A DNA stretch of 39,936 bases from SIG299 sp045531895 (lineage in GTDB: Bacteria > Bacillota > Clostridia > Lachnospirales > Lachnospiraceae), in the NCBI GenBank assembly GCA_045531895.1, contig JAZSEW010000101.1:1-39936 (forward strand), written 5' to 3'. Both the position numbers and the translations under genes were made by a program. The notes beneath the pieces are model-generated. The model searched no databases. It was not told the origin of the DNA and was given only the letters and a program-made list of their open reading frames with translations. Of the stretch, positions 22,572 through 30,696 are shown piece by piece. The first letter of the stretch is position 1. Each line of letters begins with the position of its first letter.

Positions 22572-25211
22572 ATGGGTGCGATAATTAATGGCAGTCTCAT
22601 TATGTTAGGAACGCTTCTTAACATTTGTGGAATCAGTTTTTATATACGTGAAAAGGAAATGGGAAGAATAAGAATCTATATTATGCTTCTCGGTGTGTGT
22701 TCCGGTTTCTGGTGTTTGGGATTTGGCTTCATGGGAATGTATTCTTCCTTGCCGGAAATTGTTTTTTGTAAAGCCGTAGGAATGCTTGCTACTGTGGTTT
22801 ACATGATAGTGATGGTTATGATGCTGTTAGACCTGATAGGTCTTCGTTGGCGGAATGTGGTAATTTTTACGATAGTGTATGGAATTTATGACCTGTCTGA
22901 TTTCGTGATGATTGCGGGCCCGGATGGCCATGAGTTTGTTCAGGTAGGCGGAAGAACTGCATATTATTATTTAATAGATTCCTTCTCGGTACGCTATCAT
23001 GAAATATGTGTGGCAATATGTATTTCCATCATTGGCGTGGTAGGTTTTCTATGGCTTTTTGGTAAGAAGACAAAGCAGAACAGAAAACTGATTTTTGTAG
23101 TGCTGCTGGCACATTGCGGTTTGCTGGTAACCCTTCTGCCGGATACCATACTTCCGATGTTTGACCGGCCATCTTTTCCAAGTTCCGGTTATGGGATTGC
23201 TTTTTCTTATCTGATTTTATGGTACAATTGTGTGCATAACAATGCGCTTAGTATTTCTGTGCAAAATGTAAGCGCATATGTTTATCAGGCTATGAATGCC
23301 AATATTCTGGTGTTTGATATGGATAAAAGGCTTTATATGGCAAATGACTCTTCCGTAGCTTTTTTTGAAATATCTAAGGTTTCCGGGCAGACACTTTCGG
23401 AACTTTTTACGGTAGAAACAGCAGAGGCAGATGATTTTTTTATGGAAGCTGTCAAAGGAAATGTTGATGAATGGAAGATGCATACAAGGAACGGAGGAAA
23501 AAGTTGCAGTCTCCGGGTGACAGTGGCTAGAAATAAGAAGGGAAAACCATACTGTGTCATTTTATTTGTATATGATTTGACGAAGGAAGAAGCTGTTCAG
23601 GAAGAATTGAGGGCTGCAAATGAAGCAAAGAGTGATTTCCTGTCGAATATGTCCCATGAAATTCGTACGCCGATTAATGCTATTATCGGTATGAATGAAA
23701 TGATACTGCGTGAGGCAAAGAATGAGCAGATTCTGGAATATGCATCTTCGGTGCAGAACTCTTCCTCTGCCCTGTTGTCAATTATTAATGATATTTTAGA
23801 TATATCGAAAATTGAATCCGGAAAAATTGAAATTGTACCGGTGGATTACGAATTGTCTTCCCTGTTACATGACTGTTACAACATGATTATTGACAGGGCA
23901 AATAAAAAAGGACTGGAGTTTTATCTTCATTGCGAGGAAACGATTCCTCATGTCCTGCATGGTGACATTATACGAATCCGGCAGATTGTGGTGAACTTTC
24001 TTACCAATGCGGTGAAATATACTGCGAAGGGAAGAGTTGATTTATATGTGACAGGAGAAGTGTCACCACAAGGCGTTCTCATGAAGTTTGCGGTAAAGGA
24101 TACCGGTATGGGAATTGCCCCGGAGGAAAAAGACAGGCTGTTTAATAAATTTGAGCGTCTGGACATAAAGAAAAATCGTACTACAGAGGGAACGGGGCTT
24201 GGACTGCATATTACGAAGAGGTTAACTGAGCTTATGGGTGGCACCGTAACTGTGGAAAGTGAATACGGTAAGGGTTCTGTATTTGCTGCTGTGATACCGC
24301 AAAAATGTGTAGACAGTACTCCAATCGGAAAGCTGGATATGCACTCACATAATGCCGGTCAGCGAGAGTATACACATGAGATACGCTTTACAGCACCGGA
24401 TGCCAGAATTCTGGTTGTGGATGATGTGGAAATCAATCTGAAGGTATTCACTAATCTTCTTAAACAGCTGAATATGCGGATTGATACGGCTACCGGCGGA
24501 GAAGCGAGCATTGAACTGGCATGTAAAAATAAATATGATATTATTTTCATGGATCATATGATGCCGGGCTTAAATGGTATTGAGACCTTGGAAAAGCTGA
24601 AAGGAACCGAAGCGAATAAAAATGCAGATACACCGATTGTTATGCTGACAGCAAATGCACTGTCCGGTATGAAGGAGATGTATCTGGAAAAAGGCTTTAC
24701 TGATTATTTATCCAAACCAATCGATGGAAATAAGCTGGAGAAAAAGATAGAAAAATTCTTGCCGAAGGAAAAGGTTATATTCGTGAAAGAAGAAAACATA
24801 CAACAGGATACAGAGCAGAAACTACATAGTGTTGAAACGGTTGACGGTTTGCCGGAAACAACGTCGGAGCGGCTGAAAAAATTTATTCCGGAGGTAAATC
24901 TGAAAAAGGCTTTGGAATACTGTGCAGGCAGTGAGGAGTTTTATGTAGAATGCTTGAAGGAATTTTGCGGAAACGGGAGAAAGGAACTGATTCGGCAGTT
25001 GTATGATGCAGAGGACTGGAACAGCTATACCGTGCAGGTGCATGGATTAAAGAGTGCTGCCAGAACCTTAGGCTTTGAAGAATTAGGCGGTCTTGCTGAA
25101 AAGATGGAGTTTGCAGCGAAAGAACAGGATATTACTTATATTCAGGAGAAGTACGCGAAACTGCAGAAAGAATATGAGCGTGTCCTGAAAGCAATAACGC
25201 AATCATTATAA
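22572..25211 (+). CDS. Hybrid sensor histidine kinase: 7TM-PAS-HisKA-HATPase-REC-Hpt
   Basis: An 879-residue all-in-one phosphorelay protein. The N-terminal ~215 residues form seven hydrophobic helices of the HisKA_7TM type. A PAS-like domain (about 235-345) begins with NILVFDMDKRLYMANDS. The kinase core has His362 in NMSHEIRTPINAI, the N box NFLTNAVKY, DTGMGI and GTGLGLHI. The receiver carries Asp661 in IFMDHMMPGLNG, and the C-terminal Hpt domain has His824 in VHGLKSAARTLG. Phosphate should flow His362, Asp661, His824, then to an unlinked regulator, none of which is adjacent. An AAAGGAG site precedes the ATG. A strong terminator follows, so it is monocistronic. Confidence 0.93.
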   Translation: MGAIINGSLIMLGTLLNICGISFYIREKEMGRIRIYIMLLGVCSGFWCLGFGFMGMYSSLPEIVFCKAVGMLATVVYMIVMVMMLLDLIGLRWRNVVIFTIVYGIYDLSDFVMIAGPDGHEFVQVGGRTAYYYLIDSFSVRYHEICVAICISIIGVVGFLWLFGKKTKQNRKLIFVVLLAHCGLLVTLLPDTILPMFDRPSFPSSGYGIAFSYLILWYNCVHNNALSISVQNVSAYVYQAMNANILVFDMDKRLYMANDSSVAFFEISKVSGQTLSELFTVETAEADDFFMEAVKGNVDEWKMHTRNGGKSCSLRVTVARNKKGKPYCVILFVYDLTKEEAVQEELRAANEAKSDFLSNMSHEIRTPINAIIGMNEMILREAKNEQILEYASSVQNSSSALLSIINDILDISKIESGKIEIVPVDYELSSLLHDCYNMIIDRANKKGLEFYLHCEETIPHVLHGDIIRIRQIVVNFLTNAVKYTAKGRVDLYVTGEVSPQGVLMKFAVKDTGMGIAPEEKDRLFNKFERLDIKKNRTTEGTGLGLHITKRLTELMGGTVTVESEYGKGSVFAAVIPQKCVDSTPIGKLDMHSHNAGQREYTHEIRFTAPDARILVVDDVEINLKVFTNLLKQLNMRIDTATGGEASIELACKNKYDIIFMDHMMPGLNGIETLEKLKGTEANKNADTPIVMLTANALSGMKEMYLEKGFTDYLSKPIDGNKLEKKIEKFLPKEKVIFVKEENIQQDTEQKLHSVETVDGLPETTSERLKKFIPEVNLKKALEYCAGSEEFYVECLKEFCGNGRKELIRQLYDAEDWNSYTVQVHGLKSAARTLGFEELGGLAEKMEFAAKEQDITYIQEKYAKLQKEYERVLKAITQSL

Positions 25212-25227
25212 CTAAATAAAAATAGTT

Positions 25228-25265
25228 AGCGCATGGCTTTATTAAACGGAAGCCATGCGCTTTTT
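25228..25265. terminator. Intrinsic terminator after the hybrid kinase
   Basis: AGCGCATGGCTT (25228-25239) pairs perfectly with AAGCCATGCGCT (25250-25261) and is followed by a T run. Confidence 0.95.
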
Positions 25266-25300
25266 ACTTAAATTAATAATATTAAAAAGAGAATTATTTC

Positions 25301-25329
25301 TTGACAAAAAAGGAAAAAGGTAGTAAATA
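25301..25329 (+). promoter_or_regulatory. Candidate promoter for the ABC transporter operon
   Basis: A perfect TTGACA (25301-25306) is followed 17 bases later by TAAATA (25324-25329), a weak -10 match. Confidence 0.55.
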
Positions 25330-25345
25330 TAGTTTAATACAATGA

Positions 25346-25363
25346 GGTTAGATAGAACTAACT
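25346..25363. promoter_or_regulatory. Dyad operator candidate upstream of the ABC transporter
   Basis: GGTTAG (25346-25351) and CTAACT (25358-25363) pair at five of six positions with a 6-base spacer, just downstream of the predicted start point. A further CTAA...TTAG dyad overlaps it to about 25371. No regulator gene lies next to it except the sigma factor at the end of the operon. Confidence 0.4.
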
Positions 25364-25397
25364 AAAATTAGTCATTCAAAAGCAAGGGAGGAATATC

Positions 25398-26099
25398 ATG
25401 GCAATTGTAGAATTCAACAATGTCACCCGTATTTACAAAAGTGGTGACCATGAACAAAAGGCATTAGACAATGTAAGTTTAACATTAGAGGAAGGAAAAT
25501 TTATTGTTATTCTGGGACCAAGTGGTGCCGGAAAGAGTACACTGCTTAATATGTTAGGTGGCTTAGACAGCCCGACCGGCGGAACTATCAAGGTAAATGG
25601 AAAGGATATCTCCACATTGTCTCAGAATGAACTGGCAGATTACCGTGCGTCTACGGTAGGTTTTGTATTTCAGTTTTACAATCTGATTCCAACGTTAACT
25701 GTTTTAGAAAATGTGGCACTGGTAAAGGAAATCTCCAAGAATCCGTTGGATGCGAAGAAAATGCTTGCAGAGGTTGGACTTTCCGATCATGCCCAGAACT
25801 TCCCGGCAGAGCTTTCCGGTGGTGAGCAGCAGAGAGTTTCCATTGCAAGAGCGCTGGCGAAAAATCCGAAGGTTCTGCTTTGCGATGAACCTACCGGGGC
25901 CTTGGACTCTGAGACCGGTGTGCTTGTATTAAAGCTGCTCCTTTCCATGGCGAAAAATTACGGCAAGACCATTGTTGTGGTTACTCATAATCAGAACATT
26001 GCAAAGATGGCGGACGTGGTAATCCGGGTGAAGAACGGTAAAATCAAGTCATATGAGGAACAGGAAAATCCGATGAGTGCAGAGGAAGTGGAGTGGTAA
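25398..26099 (+). CDS. ABC transporter ATP-binding protein (MacB/LolD type)
   Basis: A 233-residue nucleotide-binding subunit. Walker A GPSGAGKSTLL, the Q loop VFQFYNLIP, the signature LSGGEQQRVSIARAL, Walker B VLLCDEPTGALD and the switch histidine in VVTHN are all present. The family partners with FtsX-like permeases in peptide, antibiotic or lipoprotein export rather than uptake. GGGAGG precedes the ATG. The permease gene starts 1 base after the stop, so the two are coupled. No substrate-binding protein is encoded. Confidence 0.95.
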   Translation: MAIVEFNNVTRIYKSGDHEQKALDNVSLTLEEGKFIVILGPSGAGKSTLLNMLGGLDSPTGGTIKVNGKDISTLSQNELADYRASTVGFVFQFYNLIPTLTVLENVALVKEISKNPLDAKKMLAEVGLSDHAQNFPAELSGGEQQRVSIARALAKNPKVLLCDEPTGALDSETGVLVLKLLLSMAKNYGKTIVVVTHNQNIAKMADVVIRVKNGKIKSYEEQENPMSAEEVEW

Positions 26100-26100
26100 G

Positions 26101-28374
26101 ATGATGTTGATAAGAAAATTATTTCGAACAGCGTGGAATTATAAATCCCAGTTTATTTCCATGATTATTATGATAGCCATCGGTGTGGGTGTATTCCTTG
26201 GATTTAATATTGAGTGGAAGAGTCTGGAGGCGGACGGCTATGGTTTCCTTGAGGATACGAACTATGCGGACTTCCGTCTGTATTCAGAAACCGGATTTAC
26301 AGAAGAGGACATTGAAGCGGTGCAGAAAATTTCCGGGGTGGAGAAAGCCACCAGATACCTGACTGTGAATGTGGGCGTCAAGGATACAAAGAAATCTCTG
26401 GCGTTAAATGTTTCTGAAAATTATACGGTTTCCACAATGCTGATTATGGAGGGTGTTGCCTATGATGAGTCTTCTGACGGTATCTGGCTATCTGACAAAT
26501 TCGCGGCAGCCAATGATATTGACCTGGGAGACACACTGGTTACCACATATACCGGCATGGAAATCAGCGGCGAAGTGGTTGGTCTGGTAAAGAGCGGTGA
26601 ACAGATGATTTGTGTGGCGGATGCAAATCAGCTCATGCCGGATTATGACACCTTTGGATTTATGTACATATCTCCGGAGAAGCTGGAGAATGCGTTAGGC
26701 TTTGCGTTTTATCCCCAGATTAACGTGATTTCAGAACTTTCGAAAGAGGAACTGGAGGAAGCAGTAAAGGATGCTCTTGGAAAAACCGTGCAGGTGCTTT
26801 CCAAGGACGTTCATGTGTCCTATGCAGGTATTAAGAGTGAGGCAGAGGAAGGAAAGACGATGGGCTCCATACTTCCGGTATTGTTCCTTGCTATTGCCGT
26901 TCTCACCATGATTACTACCATGCACCGAATTGCGGCCAATGAAAAGGTACAGATTGGTACGTTAAAGGCTCTGGGCTTCCGGGATGCAAGAATATTACGC
27001 CATTATACTTCTTATGGTTTTGTAATCGGCCTCTTTGGAACCTTGCTTGGTATTGTGCTGGGCTACGGTATTGCAGGTTTGATTGTCAGCCCGACAGGTA
27101 TGATGAGTACTTATTTGGATATGCCGGACTGGTCACTGGTGATGCCGGGTTTCTGCTATCCGATTATTATATTTACAGTGATTGTTCTGACGTTTATTAG
27201 TTTCCTTTCCGTGAAAAAGATGCTGAAAGGAACAGCGGCAGATGCCCTTCGTCCGTATACACCAAAGGCAATGAAGAAGAGTATTTTTGAAAAACTGCCG
27301 TTTTGGGAGAAGCTTCCCTTCGGAACCAAGTGGAATGTCCGTGACATTGTGCGCCACAAGACCCGTTCTGCCATGACTTTGGTTGGTGTGATTGGCTGTA
27401 TGCTGCTGTTAGTCGGCGGTCTTGGCATGAAGGATACCATGGCGATGTTTATGGACCTTTTAGATAACGGAATCAGCAATTACACTACAAGAATCAATCT
27501 TTCTGACACTGCCGACAATGAGGCAGCAAAGGAACTGGCAGCAGAGGTAAAGGGAGACTGGCAGGCAACAGTGGGCATCAGTTACGAGGGAAGAACCATT
27601 ACTATGGAGGTTCATGACGAGGACAAAGACTTGTTGCGTTTCCTCAATGAAGATAACGAATTGGTGCGTCTTAGTGATGATGGTGTTTATCTTTGCCTGC
27701 GCTTAAAGGATACTGCAAAAATTGGTGATACCATTGAATTTTCTCCATATGGAAGTGAAGAGACTTACCGTGTGAAGGTGGCAGGGTATCTTCGTTCCGT
27801 GATGTCAGAGGCAATTATTATGACTGATACCTATGCTGACAGCATGGGAATTGAATATCATATCGGATCGATTTTTACTGACGTGGAATCGGAGAAAATT
27901 AAGGATTCAGCAATTATCTCCGGTAAGCAGGACAAGGACATGATTATGGATACCTATGATACGTTTATGGAAATCATGAATCTTATGGTGGGCCTGTTTG
28001 TGGTGGCAGCGATTGTGCTTGGTATCGTGGTGCTTTATAATCTCGGTATCATGAGCTATCTGGAGCGTTCCAGAGAACTGGCAACCTTAAAGGTTCTTGG
28101 CTTTAGAGATAAACATATCGGAAAGCTTCTTATCAGCCAGAATATCTGGCTGACGGTTCTTGGAGTGATGATTGGTCTGCCGGGCGGCGTAGCAGTGCTT
28201 TATGTACTGATTACTTCTCTTGTCAGTGAATATGAGTTAAGTCTGACCCTTGGTGTACTGACTTATTCCGTCAGCGTTCTTGTGACCTTTGGCGTATCTC
28301 TGGTTGTTGGCTTGTTGGTAGCACGAAAGAATAAGAAGATTGATATGGTGGAAGCGTTGAAAGGCGCGGAGTAA
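26101..28374 (+). CDS. ABC transporter permease, duplicated FtsX-like (MacB-type)
   Basis: A 757-residue permease with about eight transmembrane helices: one at the N-terminus, three near 260-380 (VLFLAIAVLTMITTM, FGTLLGIVLGYGIAGLIV, IIIFTVIVLTFISFL), one near 430 (MTLVGVIGCMLLLVGG) and three at the C-terminus (FVVAAIVLGIVVLYNL onward). Large extracytoplasmic loops follow helices one and five. The two FtsX units share the motif pair LKALGFRDARIL and LKVLGFRDKHIG, which shows the duplication. The ATG at 26101 comes just after the ATPase stop; a longer in-frame start at 26077 overlaps that gene without support. Substrate unknown; export of peptides or defence against antimicrobial peptides is typical for this architecture. 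Confidence 0.92.
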   Translation: MMLIRKLFRTAWNYKSQFISMIIMIAIGVGVFLGFNIEWKSLEADGYGFLEDTNYADFRLYSETGFTEEDIEAVQKISGVEKATRYLTVNVGVKDTKKSLALNVSENYTVSTMLIMEGVAYDESSDGIWLSDKFAAANDIDLGDTLVTTYTGMEISGEVVGLVKSGEQMICVADANQLMPDYDTFGFMYISPEKLENALGFAFYPQINVISELSKEELEEAVKDALGKTVQVLSKDVHVSYAGIKSEAEEGKTMGSILPVLFLAIAVLTMITTMHRIAANEKVQIGTLKALGFRDARILRHYTSYGFVIGLFGTLLGIVLGYGIAGLIVSPTGMMSTYLDMPDWSLVMPGFCYPIIIFTVIVLTFISFLSVKKMLKGTAADALRPYTPKAMKKSIFEKLPFWEKLPFGTKWNVRDIVRHKTRSAMTLVGVIGCMLLLVGGLGMKDTMAMFMDLLDNGISNYTTRINLSDTADNEAAKELAAEVKGDWQATVGISYEGRTITMEVHDEDKDLLRFLNEDNELVRLSDDGVYLCLRLKDTAKIGDTIEFSPYGSEETYRVKVAGYLRSVMSEAIIMTDTYADSMGIEYHIGSIFTDVESEKIKDSAIISGKQDKDMIMDTYDTFMEIMNLMVGLFVVAAIVLGIVVLYNLGIMSYLERSRELATLKVLGFRDKHIGKLLISQNIWLTVLGVMIGLPGGVAVLYVLITSLVSEYELSLTLGVLTYSVSVLVTFGVSLVVGLLVARKNKKIDMVEALKGAE

Positions 28375-28446
28375 GAAATCAGAAGCTTTTTAAAATTAAT
28401 TAAAAAGTTTCCAACCTATCCATTCCTTGCGGTACTTAATAGATGT

Positions 28447-28458
28447 ACAACATGTTGT
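28447..28458. promoter_or_regulatory. Perfect 12-bp palindrome before the sigma factor gene
   Basis: ACAACATGTTGT is its own reverse complement and sits 31 bases before the ATG chosen for the sigma factor. It could be an operator. An AT-rich hairpin (28385-28408) lies further upstream without a T tract. Confidence 0.35.
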
Positions 28459-28489
28459 GAAGTAAATGAAAGGAGTAAAAGTACCAATC

Positions 28490-30103
28490 ATGAAACCGGA
28501 TTATGTAACACTACTGGAAAATGAATATGTGGCAAAAATTCTTGGCTTTGCTTACCAGAAGCTGAACGACCGTAGTGAGGCTGAGGATTTGGCTTCTGAC
28601 ATTACGCTGGAGGTATTAAAAAACATCCGAAGCGGCAAGAATATTGAGAATTTTAATGCACTGGTCTGGAGCATTTCTAATCACGTATTTTTCAAGCGTC
28701 TGCGTCAGAAGAAATACGGTGATACTGCGTATTTAACAGAACTGTTTGAGTCATCTGACAATGTGGAGGCAGAAACACTGAAAAAGGAGCAGGAAATGCT
28801 GCTTCGCCGGGAAATTTCCATGCTGGCAGAAAAATACCGCCGGGCAGTGGTGTTACATTATTTTGATGACAAAAGCTGCGAGGAGATAGGAGAACTCCTT
28901 GGGCAGAGTGCCGGAACGGTGAAATGGTGGCTTCACGAAGCAAGAACAGTGATTAAGGAAGGAATGGATATGATGAGAGAATATGGTGAAAAGAGTTTTA
29001 ATCCGGGATATTTGTTTGTTTCCTGTCAGGGAAATCCGGGGGCTGATTATGAACCGGTGAGCTGTGCAAAGAGAAAGCTTGCCCAGAATATATTGCTGGC
29101 AGCATACGAGGAACCGGCAAGTATCAAGGAGCTTTGCGTGGAGCTTGGCGTTTCTGCGGCGTATATTGAGGATGAAGTGATAGCGCTTGTGGAAAACCAG
29201 CTGATGAAGGAAGTGTCCCGTGGAAAATATCAGACTGATTTTGTGATTTTATCCGGAAATAACGGAAAGGTGCTTCATAGTATTTATGAGAACTGTTTTC
29301 CGGAATATTATGAGAAGCTGATGGGATTTTTAAATCAGCACAAGGAACTGCTTTCTAACGGAAAATTTAATCTCCCGGATTTTTCCTGGGAGCGTCTGCT
29401 GTGGGTGTACATTCATATGTTTACGGAGTTTGCATTAGATAATTTCCGTCCGGGGAATTGTAAAACAGTTGTATATCAGGACATGCCGCAGCGCCCGAAG
29501 GGTGGCAGATGGATTGCACTTGGTTACAAGGGTGGTACACCGGATGAAAGAAAGGAAGGTCAAAACAACTGGATGGAATATGTATCTTTTGATGGTCCGG
29601 TGCACAAGCCACAAGATATGGCACAGGGATTCTTCCATTATTGGAGCGGCACGGACAGTACACCGTTCTTTGAACTTCCAAGCGGTATGTTGTCGATTTG
29701 CAGTCAGGCGGCAAAGGACGGAACCGGATTGTCAGTTCTGGAGCAGGAACTGAAGGCAGCTATTTCGGAAGGAATACGTCGGAATTTGGTCTATAAGGAA
29801 GACGATGTTGTGAAGGCTAACTATTATTATGTTGGAGAGACAGAGGCAGAGCAACTGGTGGAACTGGCAGAAGAATTCTACAAAAGCGTGGAATCGTTAT
29901 TTTTAAAAGCATGGAAACTGGTTTTAACAGAATATGAGAAAAATGTGCCAAAGCACCTGCATTGGCAGATGGGCAATTTCCTGTCCAATGCATTGAACAG
30001 TTTTGTGACCTGTTCGTTGTACGAAGGAATGAAAAATAAAACACTCTCTGACCCAAATGTAGAGGGCAGAGAGTGGCTGAGTCTGTTTGCTGTTGTATGT
30101 TGA
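28490..30103 (+). CDS. ECF-like sigma-70 factor with a long C-terminal extension
   Basis: The first ~165 residues are a compact sigma factor: region 2 in LENEYVAKILGFAYQKLNDR and EAEDLASDITLEVL, and region 4 with LAEKYRRAVVLHYFDDKSCE then IGELLGQSAGTVKWWLHEAR. The remaining ~370 residues are not part of ordinary ECF factors. They begin with a second helix-turn-helix-like segment (SIKELCVELGVSAAYIEDEV) and a wing-like part, then an aromatic-rich domain I do not recognise. The ATG at 28490 has AAAGGAG 14 bases upstream, a long gap; the ATG at 28466 overlaps that site. It lies 115 bases behind the permease, and no anti-sigma factor is next to it. The extension could replace one as the regulating domain. 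Confidence 0.82.
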   Translation: MKPDYVTLLENEYVAKILGFAYQKLNDRSEAEDLASDITLEVLKNIRSGKNIENFNALVWSISNHVFFKRLRQKKYGDTAYLTELFESSDNVEAETLKKEQEMLLRREISMLAEKYRRAVVLHYFDDKSCEEIGELLGQSAGTVKWWLHEARTVIKEGMDMMREYGEKSFNPGYLFVSCQGNPGADYEPVSCAKRKLAQNILLAAYEEPASIKELCVELGVSAAYIEDEVIALVENQLMKEVSRGKYQTDFVILSGNNGKVLHSIYENCFPEYYEKLMGFLNQHKELLSNGKFNLPDFSWERLLWVYIHMFTEFALDNFRPGNCKTVVYQDMPQRPKGGRWIALGYKGGTPDERKEGQNNWMEYVSFDGPVHKPQDMAQGFFHYWSGTDSTPFFELPSGMLSICSQAAKDGTGLSVLEQELKAAISEGIRRNLVYKEDDVVKANYYYVGETEAEQLVELAEEFYKSVESLFLKAWKLVLTEYEKNVPKHLHWQMGNFLSNALNSFVTCSLYEGMKNKTLSDPNVEGREWLSLFAVVC

Positions 30104-30106
30104 TAT

Positions 30107-30625
30107 TCAGCTGATATCTGCATTTAAAAGATTTTTGCGGATAAGGCGGTAGGCAGGCTGTTCTGCCAGACGGTATGCTTCGCTGTGATGCACAGGGAGC
30201 ATGCCGTCATTTTTATATGCCACGTAAGTGGTTTTCCATTCTTCTAAAGAGAAAGGAAGCATTCCTTTGGCAATAATTTTTTCAACTGATTTTGCACAGT
30301 TGTTTAATTCGAAACGGGTACCGGCAGTTGTGTAGCTGCAGGAGGTGACAAACAGCTGAAACAGTTCGTCAGGTTCCAGGGCTCGTGCCTTCCAGGCTGC
30401 CATATTAACGCGGCAAAAGGATTCGGAAATAGGTTCGTACAGTGGAATGGAAAAAGAAGCAGGAATTGCTTCGTATTCCTGATGGAAATACTGCTTGGCT
30501 TTTTCTATATCAGACAGCATGTGCTCCGGACCAAAAACAGCCTGGTAACACATCTTTATGACATCCTGCATCTGTATGGACGGATGCAACTGTATTTGAT
30601 GCTTTAAATAGTATCCGAAATCCAT
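30107..30625 (-). CDS. Conserved hypothetical protein (172 aa)
   Basis: I do not recognise a named function. The 172-residue soluble protein starts MDFGYYLKHQIQLHPSIQMQ and has a motif-like YQAVFGPEHML and a VNMAAWKARALEPDELFQLF helix, ending in a YRLAEQPAYRLIRKN tail. No signal peptide, membrane helix or cofactor motif is visible. An AAAGGA site lies 9 bases before the ATG and a promoter further up. It is convergent with the sigma factor gene with only 3 bases between the stops and no terminator in that gap. Confidence 0.8.
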   Translation of the reverse strand: MDFGYYLKHQIQLHPSIQMQDVIKMCYQAVFGPEHMLSDIEKAKQYFHQEYEAIPASFSIPLYEPISESFCRVNMAAWKARALEPDELFQLFVTSCSYTTAGTRFELNNCAKSVEKIIAKGMLPFSLEEWKTTYVAYKNDGMLPVHHSEAYRLAEQPAYRLIRKNLLNADIS

Positions 30626-30656
30626 ATAATCAATCCTTTACCTTAGTAATAGAGCC

Positions 30657-30685
30657 ATCATAACATAGCTTGCGCAAAAAGTAAA
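30657..30685 (-). promoter_or_regulatory. Candidate promoter for the 172-aa hypothetical gene
   Basis: On the minus strand TTTACT (30685-30680) and TATGAT (30662-30657) with a 17-base spacer, 32 bases before the start codon. Confidence 0.6.
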
Positions 30686-30696
30686 CTAAAAAACGA

